Below are positions 32,564 through 43,329 of a stretch of 64,000 bases of DNA, piece by piece (position 1 is the stretch's first letter; the number at the start of each line of letters is the position of its first letter). The DNA is from Panax quinquefolius (Eukaryota; Streptophyta; Magnoliopsida; Apiales; Araliaceae), in assembly GCA_020205615.1 (NCBI GenBank), contig CM035160.1, positions 5,868,437 through 5,932,436 on the forward strand. Reading direction: 5' to 3'. Position numbers and translations under genes: made by a program. The notes beneath the pieces are model-generated. The model searched no databases. It had not been told where the DNA came from and was given only the letters and a program-made list of their open reading frames with translations.

Positions 32564-35251
32564 TGTGACGCCCCCAAAATAGGTATACATCACCCATTCT
32601 GAGTTGTCAATACATGGTACAGAAACAACTACAACTTTTATTATTACAACAAGAAAAACCTGTGAGTTTGAATACAAATATTATCTTCTGACAATATCTA
32701 TACTCAAATAAATCCTCATCACATTTATTGATACATTATTTTACAAAATGGTGAGGACTACTAAACAACTCTCTCTATAACCTTCATTCCAAACCCCGAC
32801 TGCATCACTCGCTATATTCTCGCCTCCGAGAAGAAAAATGGAACAAAAGGAAAAGGGTGAGCTCAACTAGCTCAAGAAAGAATATTATGACTAAGATAAT
32901 ATACAACAAATTATCGTTAGTCTTCAACAGGGAAAAATCTAATAGAATACAATAGACAACAAATTTTAAATCAATATTCGCAGTGAAATAATAATTCATT
33001 AGAAGAGTTAAGTAGAGAATGCAAACTACTATCTTCTACGTATGAATTTAAAAGTTCATCGCTCTATCTTTTATCCCTCGTAACATCAATCAATATACAT
33101 CCGAATCAAATATTCATCTTTGTACTACAGCCAAAGATATTCATCACCGGTCATGTTCATCTAAACACTGCTTCATCTTTTTGCACTACGCCCAAAGATA
33201 TTCTTCGAAATCATTCATCTTTGCACTACAGCCAAAGATATTCAATAATATCATCATTTAAGACCGAGGATGATGAAAATATTTTTTAAAGAAACGAATC
33301 CAATTGAAACAAAATGACAAGGATTAAGGATTAAGGATTCGTACTTTGTTTTATCCACGTCCAAAAATACCTCAAAAATAATTACGGTGGTGTAAAATTC
33401 AAGAATGATCAAAACATGGATACAATCAAAGCTAGTATCCGAATAGATATTTTTGACAAAAAGAAGAAATTTTATTTTTCTATGAATAGTCTTAGATATC
33501 GTGAATAGTGTCGATACGTGAATAAGAACTCACACACCAAAAGATAGAAATTTCCCAAAAAACATCTTCACGCTTCGTTAATAAGACTTTGAATAAGAAT
33601 CGTGAATAAGAACTCATGAATAAGAACTCATGAATAAGAACCCCGACATGAAAAAGTTCCAAATTTGATAAAAGTTTCAACCAATATTTCAAAGATAATG
33701 ATATTGAAGAAATAATATCATTTGAGAAGAAAATAACATCCCTTACCTCGAAGATCAAGATTTAAAATTTGAAACCTGGATATAAAGCATGATGACTTGA
33801 CTTTGAATCGTATAGCAATACTCAAAGTATACTCAAAATACTCACAAGAATACGCTCGATAATATAGAGAGAAAACTTCAGCCGGTGTGTGTGATTTTCA
33901 ATTCTAACCCAAGACCCTATTTATAGGAAATTGCTAGAACACCAAAGCGAAAATTTAATAAATTAATAATATAATTATATAAATTTCCTACACATGCCTA
34001 GAATCTGATTTCAGCCATCAAACACATGCCACATTCTAGAAAAAGTAAGAAAAAACGTTTTCTAATTTTAAATATTTTAAACTTCCAAAATCAATTATTT
34101 TGAGCTTCTAACTTCAATAATTCATAATAAATAGCCCTTTCATCAGAAAATTCGAATCTCGCGATTTTTTTATAGAAATTCAATTCTCTACAACTTTGCG
34201 TAAGAAAGTTTTTCCGAATTCCAAATGAAATTGACCAAATCCACAAACGGGCAATTTTACAAAAGCTATAATCAAATTTCAAATAATAAATGGGGTCCAA
34301 TTTACATGTTTAACATGTTTTAAACATTTATTGCAACAAAAATACTCTTCCTCCTCAGATACTCATATATCCCACATTCGTTGTAAAAATATCACCATTA
34401 TTATATTATTAACATATAATAATATATTTAAATGAATTATTTTATCAAAAAAGATAAAATATCAATTTTCAACAATTGTCACAATAAAAATTTTCTCCAT
34501 CTATATCCACATAAAATCAATATTTTTCTCATCATATGAATCAATAATTAATTATTCACAAATAATATTACAGAATCACAATATCGACAACCGTGCGCTT
34601 CCTGGAAGAGGGGGCTTTCCAATAAGAATTTCTTCACCTGGCAAGCAATTAGGTGACCAAACCTCTCCTGTATGTAACTTTCTAGACATTGTCAATAATG
34701 TTATCTAATAATATTATTCGGATAATATGAATTATTGCTCGATAATGAAAAATACTTTGTGTAAATGACAATTATCAAACAATGAAGAATATAAAATATC
34801 AACGCAGAATTATTAACTCAATAAAATATCGAGCGAGAATTATCAGAACCATTATCGAGTAGTGCCTTCACGTAAGAATCAATAATTGGTGCAATACCGT
34901 AATCTTCTTGTGTTTTAACCACCACCGTATTTTAACAAGATAATTGTGAATAACTACGCCAAGTATTTTTAAACAACTTATATTTGTCGTTTTCTTCATC
35001 CAATCGCTTTTCACATGGGGCCCACACGGTCGCTACTGCTTCGCATTTAATATTCCCCGACAATCACGAATATTCCACGACCAAACGAATATTCCCCGAA
35101 TAACAATGAATATTTTATAACCACTTTGCTTATTTTGAAATATTTGCGTATTTTACCCCTAACTATCCACATTAATCACATCAACCCTTACTATTTCAAA
35201 ATAATAAATAGAAAAAATTAAATTTCATTAATAATAAGTTGGGGTCTTACA
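32564..35251 (-). repeat. Ty3/gypsy solo LTR II
   Basis: Complete LTR of 2688 bp (TGTGACGCC...GGTCTTACA), flanked by ATATA at 32559-32563 and 35252-35256, with no internal region. The flanking duplication is consistent with a solo LTR formed by LTR-LTR recombination, although it lies in a short TA repeat. Closest relative in the window is LTR I. A minus-strand TATA box is near 33912-33922, and three hairpins lie at about 33117-33241. Confidence 0.85.
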
Positions 35252-35387
35252 ATATATATAAGGCTAGGCTTCCAAATTGTATTATTATTGACCACCTTGG
35301 GACTGAGGGACGGCCGGACGGGTACTCTAATGTGACTTTTTGTTTCATCTTTGTTTTTCTTTATTACTCGTGTTTTAATCAATAATA

Positions 35388-35662
35388 CTCCCTTCGTTCC
35401 TAAAAGATTGTCGTTTAAAATTTTGGCACATGGATTAAGAAAGTGTCATTTACCAAGTAAAATTTGTTTGAAATTCCATCACTACCCCTTTATGGGAAAT
35501 TAGAAACTATTAATACAAGGGAGAGAATTTTTTGGGACAATGAGAAAAGGTAGGGGTAATATAGGAAAGTAAATAATTTATTCTCCTCGAAAGTTGTAAA
35601 CGACAAACTTTTTGGAATAAATTTTTTCTCCTAAAACGACAATCTTTTAGAAATGGAGGGAG
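35388..35662. mobile_element. Stowaway-like MITE 1
   Basis: 275 bp with CTCCCTTCGTTCC at the left and GGAGGGAG at the right, TA target duplication on both sides, AT-rich and without coding capacity. Confidence 0.8.
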
Positions 35663-35937
35663 TAATATGTAGTAGTAGCTTTCCGACTAAATTCAAGTGG
35701 TTTGAGTCAAATAATAAAATATCAATAATGAGCTTAAATTCAACTGGTTATTTGGATTCTTCAAAATCACTCCTTTAGAGCTTTAATTTTATATATTGTG
35801 CTATTATGGTTTTCTAAATCTAATTGTAATTTGAGATTTAATAATATTTATATTTGGATGGATAAAGAGTTTTGAAGTTGATAAGAATTAATTATGTGAG
35901 AAAATTGAAAGGGAAATGAGAAAGTTGAAATATAGTA

Positions 35938-36827
35938 CTTCCTTCATCCCAAAATAATAAACGTTTTAGGATATTTTTTTTCTCCAAAATATCTGACGTT
36001 CTACGACTCAAAGAATATTTTATCTATTTTTTTCTTTCTTTATCCTTCCTTCTCCATTTGCGTCTCTCCCTCTTGCCGGTATCTCTCAACACCTCTTTTA
36101 CAGAACTAGCCATGCATCCTCCATGGAAGCTTCTCCTTCTCTTCTTAATTATCATCCCTTCCGCCGTCCCCATCTCACGTGCCGACCTCCCCGGCACCTG
36201 GGAGCTTCTCCTCGCCAACGCCGGCATAGCGTCGATGCACACCGCTGTCACTCGCTTCAACACCGTCGTCCTCCTCGACCGCACACTTCTCCAAACCGGC
36301 AACGACCTCGACGGCTTCAAAAAAATCCGGACAATTGTCATATTGTCAATTGCAGGGGATTGAGATTGTTGACGATGACTGAATTTTGTGTTCCCTTTTT
36401 GAGTTTGTTCATTTTTTCTTATTCTTTTTTCTGACACAAAAAGGGAGAAGAGGAAGGGAGGAAGGAAGGAAGCTCAGATAAGCTGACTCGTACAGAGCGA
36501 CTACTTGAAACGGCACGTCATACGACGACGTGTACATCACAATTGAATATGACAATTGTCCAGATTATGGATTTTATATTTTCCGTTCTTTTTTTTAAAT
36601 ATGACAATTGCAGGGGACTTACAGGCACAAGCCGGCGCACGCCAGCTGTGACCGGATTGTGGCGGAGATGAACAGACAGAAGAAGAGGGACAAGATGAGG
36701 AAGAAAGAATAACAAATGTAGAATTAAATGAGATCAAAATATTAATTAAAGGTAAAATAATAAAACTGTACTTATTCTTAATCCGAGTGAAACTCTCTAG
36801 AACGTTGTTATTTTAAGATGGAGGGAG
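35938..36827. mobile_element. Stowaway-ended element carrying gene fragments
   Basis: Ends CTTCCTTCATCCC (35938) and GATGGAGGGAG (36827) are inverted repeats of about 30 bp (both include an AACGTT-containing block) and are flanked by TA. At 890 bp it is long for a Stowaway MITE. It carries a glyoxal-oxidase exon fragment (36112-36340) and a second GC-rich stretch (36615-36710). CCGGACAATTGTCATATTG near 36326 is inverted at about 36541-36565. It ends 270 bp upstream of the p31comet start codon. Confidence 0.65.
36112..36363 (+). pseudogene. Glyoxal/galactose oxidase-like gene fragment, internally deleted
   Basis: ATG 36112 opens a signal peptide (KLLLLFLIIIPSAVP) followed by PGTWELLLANAGIASMHTAV and NTVVLLDRT. 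This is the N-terminus of secreted plant glyoxal oxidases (copper radical enzymes making H2O2 in the cell wall). It then jumps straight to LLQTGNDLDGFKKIR, which in the family lies some 50-60 residues further on, so a middle block is deleted. After FKKIR the frame runs into non-coding sequence and stops at 36361. All copper ligands are absent. It is inside the Stowaway-ended element 35938-36827. Confidence 0.8.
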
Positions 36828-37097
36828 TAGTAAAATGTAGTAACAGTAACTAATTATTATTAACCATAGCTCTATGTGAGTTGTGACCGACTGTTATTAG
36901 TAAATTCTAGGCTTTATTAATAGAATTAGAAATCAATGCATTAGTATTTATTCTCACTTTCTCAGTGCGCCACCCCAGACAGACCAGGCGTGTTTTATCA
37001 TCCCAAGTCCAAACCCGACAACAGATATATCCCGCCAGCCTAATAGTCCATCTCAAATTCTCAGCTCAGATTTTAGTTTCACAAAAACTTGCCGGAA

Positions 37098-39956
37098 ATG
37101 GAAGGAGAAGGAAGATCGGAGATGGAGTTTACGGACATCGTGACGGCAGCCGAATATCTGGATAGTTCGGTATTATACCATGTCGTCACGGATATCCTAG
37201 GGTTCGTCCTTTTCATGCACCAGCAAATCCCCTCGTATGTTCCTTTTTACCAACTTTCAAAATTTCTTATTATATATTATTTCTCTCCTTTTCAATTCAA
37301 ATTAAGGTTGCGTCAGTAAGAGTAATTATTGTTAGAATTTTGTGATATGAAGCATGCATTTTATTGGATTGGAACAGAGTTCATCAAGCTCAAGTATATG
37401 ATTTTAGGTCAAAATTAGCATTTACTATGTTTCTGTCGGGTTGAAGTTTAATCATTTATTGCCTTTATTATGAATAATTACATACAAAGGATCGGTGAAT
37501 ACTGAATTATTGCATTTTCTTGTTATACTTTATCTTTTTCTTAAAATTGTATTTGGAACTCGTAACATGTGTGTAGGAATTTTGAGATGGATATATATTC
37601 ATTAAGGAGTTTTATCCTGCTTTGTTTTTCATTTATTTTTTGTTTTTCCACGCTTTCCGAGTTCCTAATAGAACAGTAAAATAATCTGCAATTGACTAAT
37701 TCATTCAGCCAAAAGTTAGTAAGTAGGTTTACTTCACATGATATGACCCAGTTATCCAGATTGTACTTCTTTTGATTGGTTTGGAATTGTGAATTTGGTA
37801 TTACTTGTTTTTACAATCAAGACCACATCTTTATTACTCTCTTTTTTTCTCCTGGAAGTATCTTGCAGGATATCAGTCTTGAATTTGATGCATTGCACAC
37901 AGAATATAAGGATTTGGTATGTAGAATGAGTCGAAGTAGTTTGTATTCTGGCATTTGGGTCTTCGTTACCTAAGAATTTTCAGTTATAGGAGACAATTCT
38001 GGCACAAACTGAAATGAAGGCATCTGTACGGAGAGAGCATGCTGGAAGAAAGAGAGAGGTGAGAATGGGAATAAGGAAATTTGACAAGTTGATGAAAACT
38101 GTTGCTAGTCTTCAAACTGCTCTACAACTGGTGATCAGTGAGATACCTAATATCAAGGGTGTCATGTTGGTTCTTGGAGCTAGTTCTGTGAGGCCTCAAC
38201 ATGTATTTGAGCTTTGTTTTTCACATGGAAAAGTTGTTTCAGGAGGTGCTTCTGATTTTTCAAAAAGTAAAGCAGCAGAAGGGCTTTCTAGAAAGGTTAA
38301 TTAGCAGTAGTTCTTCGTTCTTACTGTTTTCCTTGTATTATTGGCACTTGAATTCTAAATTTTAGCAGGCGATTAGGGCTCTGGTCTCAAAGGGTGCTGG
38401 ATCAAATTCTTATGGAGGTACTTATCAAGCATCTGGTCACTAGAAATTGTTTAGATATTCATTTGCTGCAACTTGAAGCTATTTATTTGCTTGTTAGGCC
38501 CTACCAAATTGTTTCTTTTGGTCAAAGCTCCCACTTCTTTCAGTCAGCCTATGCATTTCCTTCCCAAGCGTGATTATCGATACAACAAGAAGGTAATGAT
38601 TCACATAGATAGCATACACATTTGCTAAATCGAACCTCATAGTGAGCACCTTTTCTTTAATGTTTCCCACCTATTATATGTCTAAATCAATGACTAATAG
38701 TCCTGACCGTTAGTACCAGTAAATCATTCCACTAGGTAAGTTAAACTCTGGTTTGGGCTATCATGTAGTAAAATTTGCATATCATTCCTCAGTCAAGGTC
38801 CTGTTGAATACTAACTTCTGTCATAATTAACAATTTCTAAGAGCCATAAAATGTAGGTTCCTGAAGCAGCAATATATATTTTGTAATTCTGTTAGTTGTT
38901 ACTGGTGTTTAGAATTATATCTTGGTATACTTACAGTATGGGTACGAATTGGATCATATGTTAGTAATCATGAAGTCAACAATGGCAAGTTAAACCTCTT
39001 AGGAAGATCCATTCATGGGAACTAGCACACCATCTTAGATGTTTCATCAAATGTCATACTCCTGATTCACATTTCAATAAATTACTAGCCAGGATTCACC
39101 TTTTTATATTTTTCCAATTGCAGATACTGCCTTTCAGATTAAGGTTCAAGAGCAGAGTCCTAGATCAGGAAATGGATTCTCCGCATCGTGGCTCTCAAAA
39201 TGGAAGCTCTATTGATTTGATAGATCCGGCTTCAAATGATTTAATTTGGTAATTAATGTTTCAATTGCTCTAGTTATCATTCTTTTATGTGTATCTATAT
39301 ACCCTCATAACTTGATACTGATTACACTCATAACTTGCTGCTGAGTACACTCATAACTTGTTTCTGAGTGACGATACTTCTCACTTTTCAGTTCATACAA
39401 GAACTTCCTAAGCTTCCGTGAACTGTAAAATGATGTTTCTAATCATCAGACTACTTTACTTTTATTTTCGCAGTTGTGTGACAATAATATACTAAGATTA
39501 ACATCATGTTATTCACCTCATTGGGCTGTATTGCTCTTTCCAATTGTCAGACTCCAAGTAAAAAGTATTCTGGTTACAAGAAATTTATAATATCACGTTA
39601 CTTTGACTTTGGTCGTTCATACATCACAAATGATTCTACAATTGCATCACTGTCATCAACTTACTGTCTGTTTGAGTGGAGTCCTATCAGCTTTGGATGT
39701 AGTTTCCTTGTGGTCCAGGGTTATGGTGCAAGACTTGTACTTTGTATTCATTTATTTTATGTTCACTTCTTTAGGTTGAATGTGGGTTTGTAGGATCGTC
39801 GAGCAGATGTAACAAGTTATGACCATATGTGTTCCTTGAAGTACAAAGTGAAACTTTTGGGCTGCATGTTGGTGAAAGTTTTGTTTTCATTTCAGGTTTC
39901 AATGTGGGCACGTTATCAAGGGCATGGCTTGCAGGACGTCACCTGCAGAAGAGTGA
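37098..39956 (+). CDS. COMET: p31comet / MAD2L1-binding protein homologue, seven exons
   Basis: Coding exons: 37098-37234, 37859-37916, 37990-38295, 38369-38417, 38498-38592, 39124-39248, 39896-39956; 831 nt, 276 residues, every intron GT-AG and all phases consistent. p31comet has a HORMA-like fold, binds closed MAD2-type HORMA proteins and delivers them to the PCH2/TRIP13 ATPase, silencing the spindle checkpoint and remodelling meiotic axis proteins. Family landmarks: VTDILGFVLFMHQQIPS across exons 1-2, LQTALQLVISEIPNI and RPQHVFELCFSHG in exon 3, TKLFLLVKAP and HFLPKRDYRYNKK in exon 5, ILPFRLRFK and SNDLIW in exon 6, FQCGHVIKGMACRTSPAEE in exon 7. If intron 6 is retained, the frame ends at W with TAA at 39249. 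The start is the first ATG, followed by acidic MEGEGRSEME. This is the only intact-looking gene in the window. Identification is from memory of the family. Confidence 0.88.
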
Positions 39957-40771
39957 TGAATTGGTCCAAGAATCTTCACATATGTCACTTTGTACAGAAT
40001 ATTGGTACTACTATTTTACACTTCAATTCAATGGTGTAGTTTCATTAGCATGTAAATTTCTCCCAGCTTAGGAATTAATCAACTTTGTTAATGATTTCAG
40101 ATGTTCACAAAGCTGAAATGTTTGAAATGGAGTATGTAAGATCAAATATGCTCTGATGACCCTAGTGAGGTTAAAGTTGGTATTCTTCTTCGTATTTTTG
40201 AATTTAAGCCCCCATTCATAAATCATAGGCTCAGAGGGCCTGACCAAACTGCATACCCACATTATATAGGGTCCTTTACATAAGTATACAACAAATAGAA
40301 AGTAATTACACAATTAGTGCATCAACAAAATAATTACACCATTAGTGCATCCACAAAAATAATTACAAAAAGAGTGTGACAAATTCAAATTCACATTAAA
40401 TAAGGGTACCTAAAATCAAGGAGAAATAACCGTCATAATTAATGATTCAAATCAAATTTTTGAGATATAACAACAAAAACAAATCCATAATTCAAATCAA
40501 AAGGAGGAAAAAACAAAAAAAATATCTTCTTCATCTAATCTTCATCTCCTCATCGCTTATTATCTTCATCACCGCCTCTCTCTCTTCTCTTCATTATCCT
40601 CCTTCGCCAATGAATCTCCGAAGTCCTTGGTTTGCGCCACAACCGTTACATCGCCTCTCTTCCCTTCATCATCCTCCTTCGCCACCTCTCGCCGCCACAA
40701 ATCTCCTAAGTACTTGAGTTCTTTGATACGAAATTTTTTTGACGATTTAGTTACTCACAAAAACTAAAATT
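39957..40771 (+). other. 3' flank of p31comet and spacer, no gene supported
   Basis: Presumed 3' UTR then AT-rich spacer. The TCTTCATC/CCTCCTTCGCC-rich stretch at 40535-40700 has an open frame of 91 codons, but it is low complexity and not recognisable. Confidence 0.4.
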
Positions 40772-41440
40772 GTTACCTTTATATGAAAGTTTGGCTACCA
40801 ACTGCATCACATTAAAAATAAATTTGTAACTTAATAAAACTGAATTGATTACCTTTGTCTGAAGGTTTGGCAACCAACTGTAGGAAGGTTGGACTGTCAA
40901 CTGCATCACATTCAAAATAAAATTGGTAACCTAATAAAACTGAATAGGTTACCTTGGTATGAAAGTTTGGCTATCAACTGCATCACATTCAAAATAAATT
41001 GGCAACCTAATAAAATTGAATAGGTTACCTGCACTATGGGGAAAAAATTTCAGGAGACGATTAATGGGAGGCGGTAATGAAAACCCTCGATTCTGGCCGG
41101 TGAGAAGAATCTGTTATCGAATTTGCCCACCGCGATCTCCACCACCACCGCTTATCGGATTTTAACCCACCACCACCGCTTCCACTGGAGGGAACCAAGG
41201 TAACCAATCTACCTCCACACATGCAAGATGAATCCATTTACCTTCAAATAAAAGTTTGGCAATCAACTACATGAAGGTTTAGCTACCAATTGCGTCACAT
41301 TCAAAATAAATTGGTAACTTAATAAAATTGAATTGGTTACCTTGGTATGAAGATTTGGCTACCCACTGCATGAAAGTTTGACTACCAACTGTATCACATT
41401 CAAAATAAATTAGTAACCTAATATCATTGAATTGGTTACT
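40772..41440. repeat. Tandem repeat, about 76-99 bp units, split into two blocks
   Basis: Five units with landmarks GTTACCTTGGTATGAAAG, TTTGGCTACCAACTGCATCA and AATTGGTAACCTAATAAAA: three in 40772-41030 and two in 41237-41440. The 76-bp form is sometimes lengthened by an internal 23-bp duplication of the GTTTGGC..CCAACTG part. The intervening 41031-41236 is GC-richer unrelated DNA with CACCACCACCGCTT twice. Confidence 0.75.
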
Positions 41441-41561
41441 TCAATCTCATGCATATATGAATGATGAGTTTCTTCAATCTCATGCAAACCTTGTATGCTC
41501 TCCAAAGTACACTATATAGACTCAGAATTAATTAATTATAAAAAGAAAAGATTCATATGAG

Positions 41562-41563
<2 letters not shown>

Positions 41564-41617
<54 letters not shown>
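41564..41617. repeat. (AT)n microsatellite
   Basis: An uninterrupted AT dinucleotide run of about 54 bp. Confidence 0.9.
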
Positions 41618-41618
<1 letters not shown>

Positions 41619-42986
41619 TTTTTTCAATATGTAGAAAATGTGAATAAGTAAATAAACACCGTGAACATCCAAACTTATACATACGATACCATACACATGC
41701 GTCAAATAGAGAGAAAAAGTAACCCAAAAAAAGTTCAATCACATGCAATGATTAAGTCTCCTTCGACTAGGTAGAAAACAAGAAAGCACTAAAATATCAT
41801 CTTCTAATTCAAGACTATTATTTCTTTGGATTGAAGCAAGATCTAATATAATGACGACGACGTCCCCATGAACATCTACTCCTGATCTCAAGATCGGAAT
41901 CGCTTCATCAAAAGCTTGGAAGTCGGTACCAAAAAAGCCACTAATGGAGCTTGGTGAGAGAAATCCGTCTGTGGAATCCGTACATTTCTCCATTATTTTG
42001 AGGCGGTGGATTTGTGGACAAGAAAACGTAAAAGCGCCTTTAGAATTTTCAAGTGCGTGCGGCTCTACCGCAAACCGCCACCAAATAAGGGTTTCCAAAA
42101 AGAAAAAGAAGACATACTAAGAAAAAAAAAATTTAAAATGAACACAATCCCCAAAAAACGCTAAATCGCTTTTTTTTTTTTTAAAAAACCGAATTGCCAT
42201 GTCATCAGGAAATTAAAACACATTCCATAATTAAAAGAAGCATAAATATGTACTAATAATGAAAATAAAATTTTAAAAATATTAATTGTGTAAATATTTA
42301 ATGAGTGCACTTTTCTTGTAATTATGTTTTTAAATGTACTATAAAATGTAATTGTTCCCATTATATATAGTAGTAGTACTGACTATTCTTGGGCCAAATT
42401 GGCCCAAAATGAATGTTGAAATTTCATTCACGCATATTAAAAAGATGAATGAAATGACAAAATTGTACATAATGATATTTCATTAATCATTTTCAATGTA
42501 GGTGAGAGAGTGACTTTTTAACTTTACAATTCAAAAAATACTTATTAAATATGGAGAGAGAATTAGAATAAGAAAAGTATGAGATATTTAATACTAAGGG
42601 TATAACTGGAGAAATTATGTAAAAGTTTGGTTATTAAAGGAAAATAGACATTTAACGTGGGACTACCCAAAATAGTAATAAAGATTTTTATCCTGAGACA
42701 GAGGGAATAATAAATAATGTTTCTAATCAAGTTTAATGGACCATGAAAGTTTCTTGGGCTTTTTCCATTTTGTTTGAAGTGGGTTTTGTGTAACATAATT
42801 ATTGAACTTTCTTTTCCCAAATCTTGTTTGGTCAGTTTTTAACTTTTTTTAGTTTCGAAATCAATTTTCACTTTTAAGTTGATAATACTTGATCAGGTTT
42901 TACGTTTTTAAAAGTCGATTTTAAATATTTTTAAATTTAAAATTAATATATACTCATGTACAATACAATACTTATTATAATTATTA
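41618..42986. other. Spacer without a supported gene
   Basis: AT-rich. A minus-strand open stretch at 41739-42098 (119 codons, DGFLSPSSISGFFGTDF, VHGDVVVIILDL) resembles an exon but matches no family I recognise, and it has no clear splice partners. Confidence 0.35.
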
Positions 42987-43244
42987 CTCCCTCCGTCTCA
43001 AATTAACTGCTCAATTTTGACTTTTTTAAGTCAAATTGACTATTTTTAGATTTAATAATTAAGCATATATAAATATATTTTTAAAATTATAAAAATTAGG
43101 ATTAGTAATAAATTGTATATACTTTCTTTTTGGTTATAATCTCTTCACCTATATTTTAACAAAAATAGTAAAAGATTAATTTTAAAAATGGTCAATTTGA
43201 CTTTAAAAAGTCAAAATTGAGCAATTAATTTAGGACGGAGGGAG
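42987..43244. mobile_element. Stowaway-like MITE 2
   Basis: 258 bp from CTCCCTCCGTCTC to GACGGAGGGAG, TA duplicated on both sides (42985-42986, 43245-43246). Subterminal inverted blocks ATTTTGACTTTTT and AAAAAGTCAAAAT extend the pairing. A degenerate relative may lie at about 54515-54720. Confidence 0.85.
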
Positions 43245-43329
43245 TATTATTTTTATAGATTAAATGAATCGCATTAGTTTAGAATTTGAAAATATTTTAA
43301 ATTAATATTGATGTCTATGGTGCTATGTA

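Noticed and set aside
41739..42098. Minus-strand 119-codon open stretch as a gene
   Set aside because: Protein-like composition but no recognised family, upstream stop in an alternative start frame, no splice partners found.
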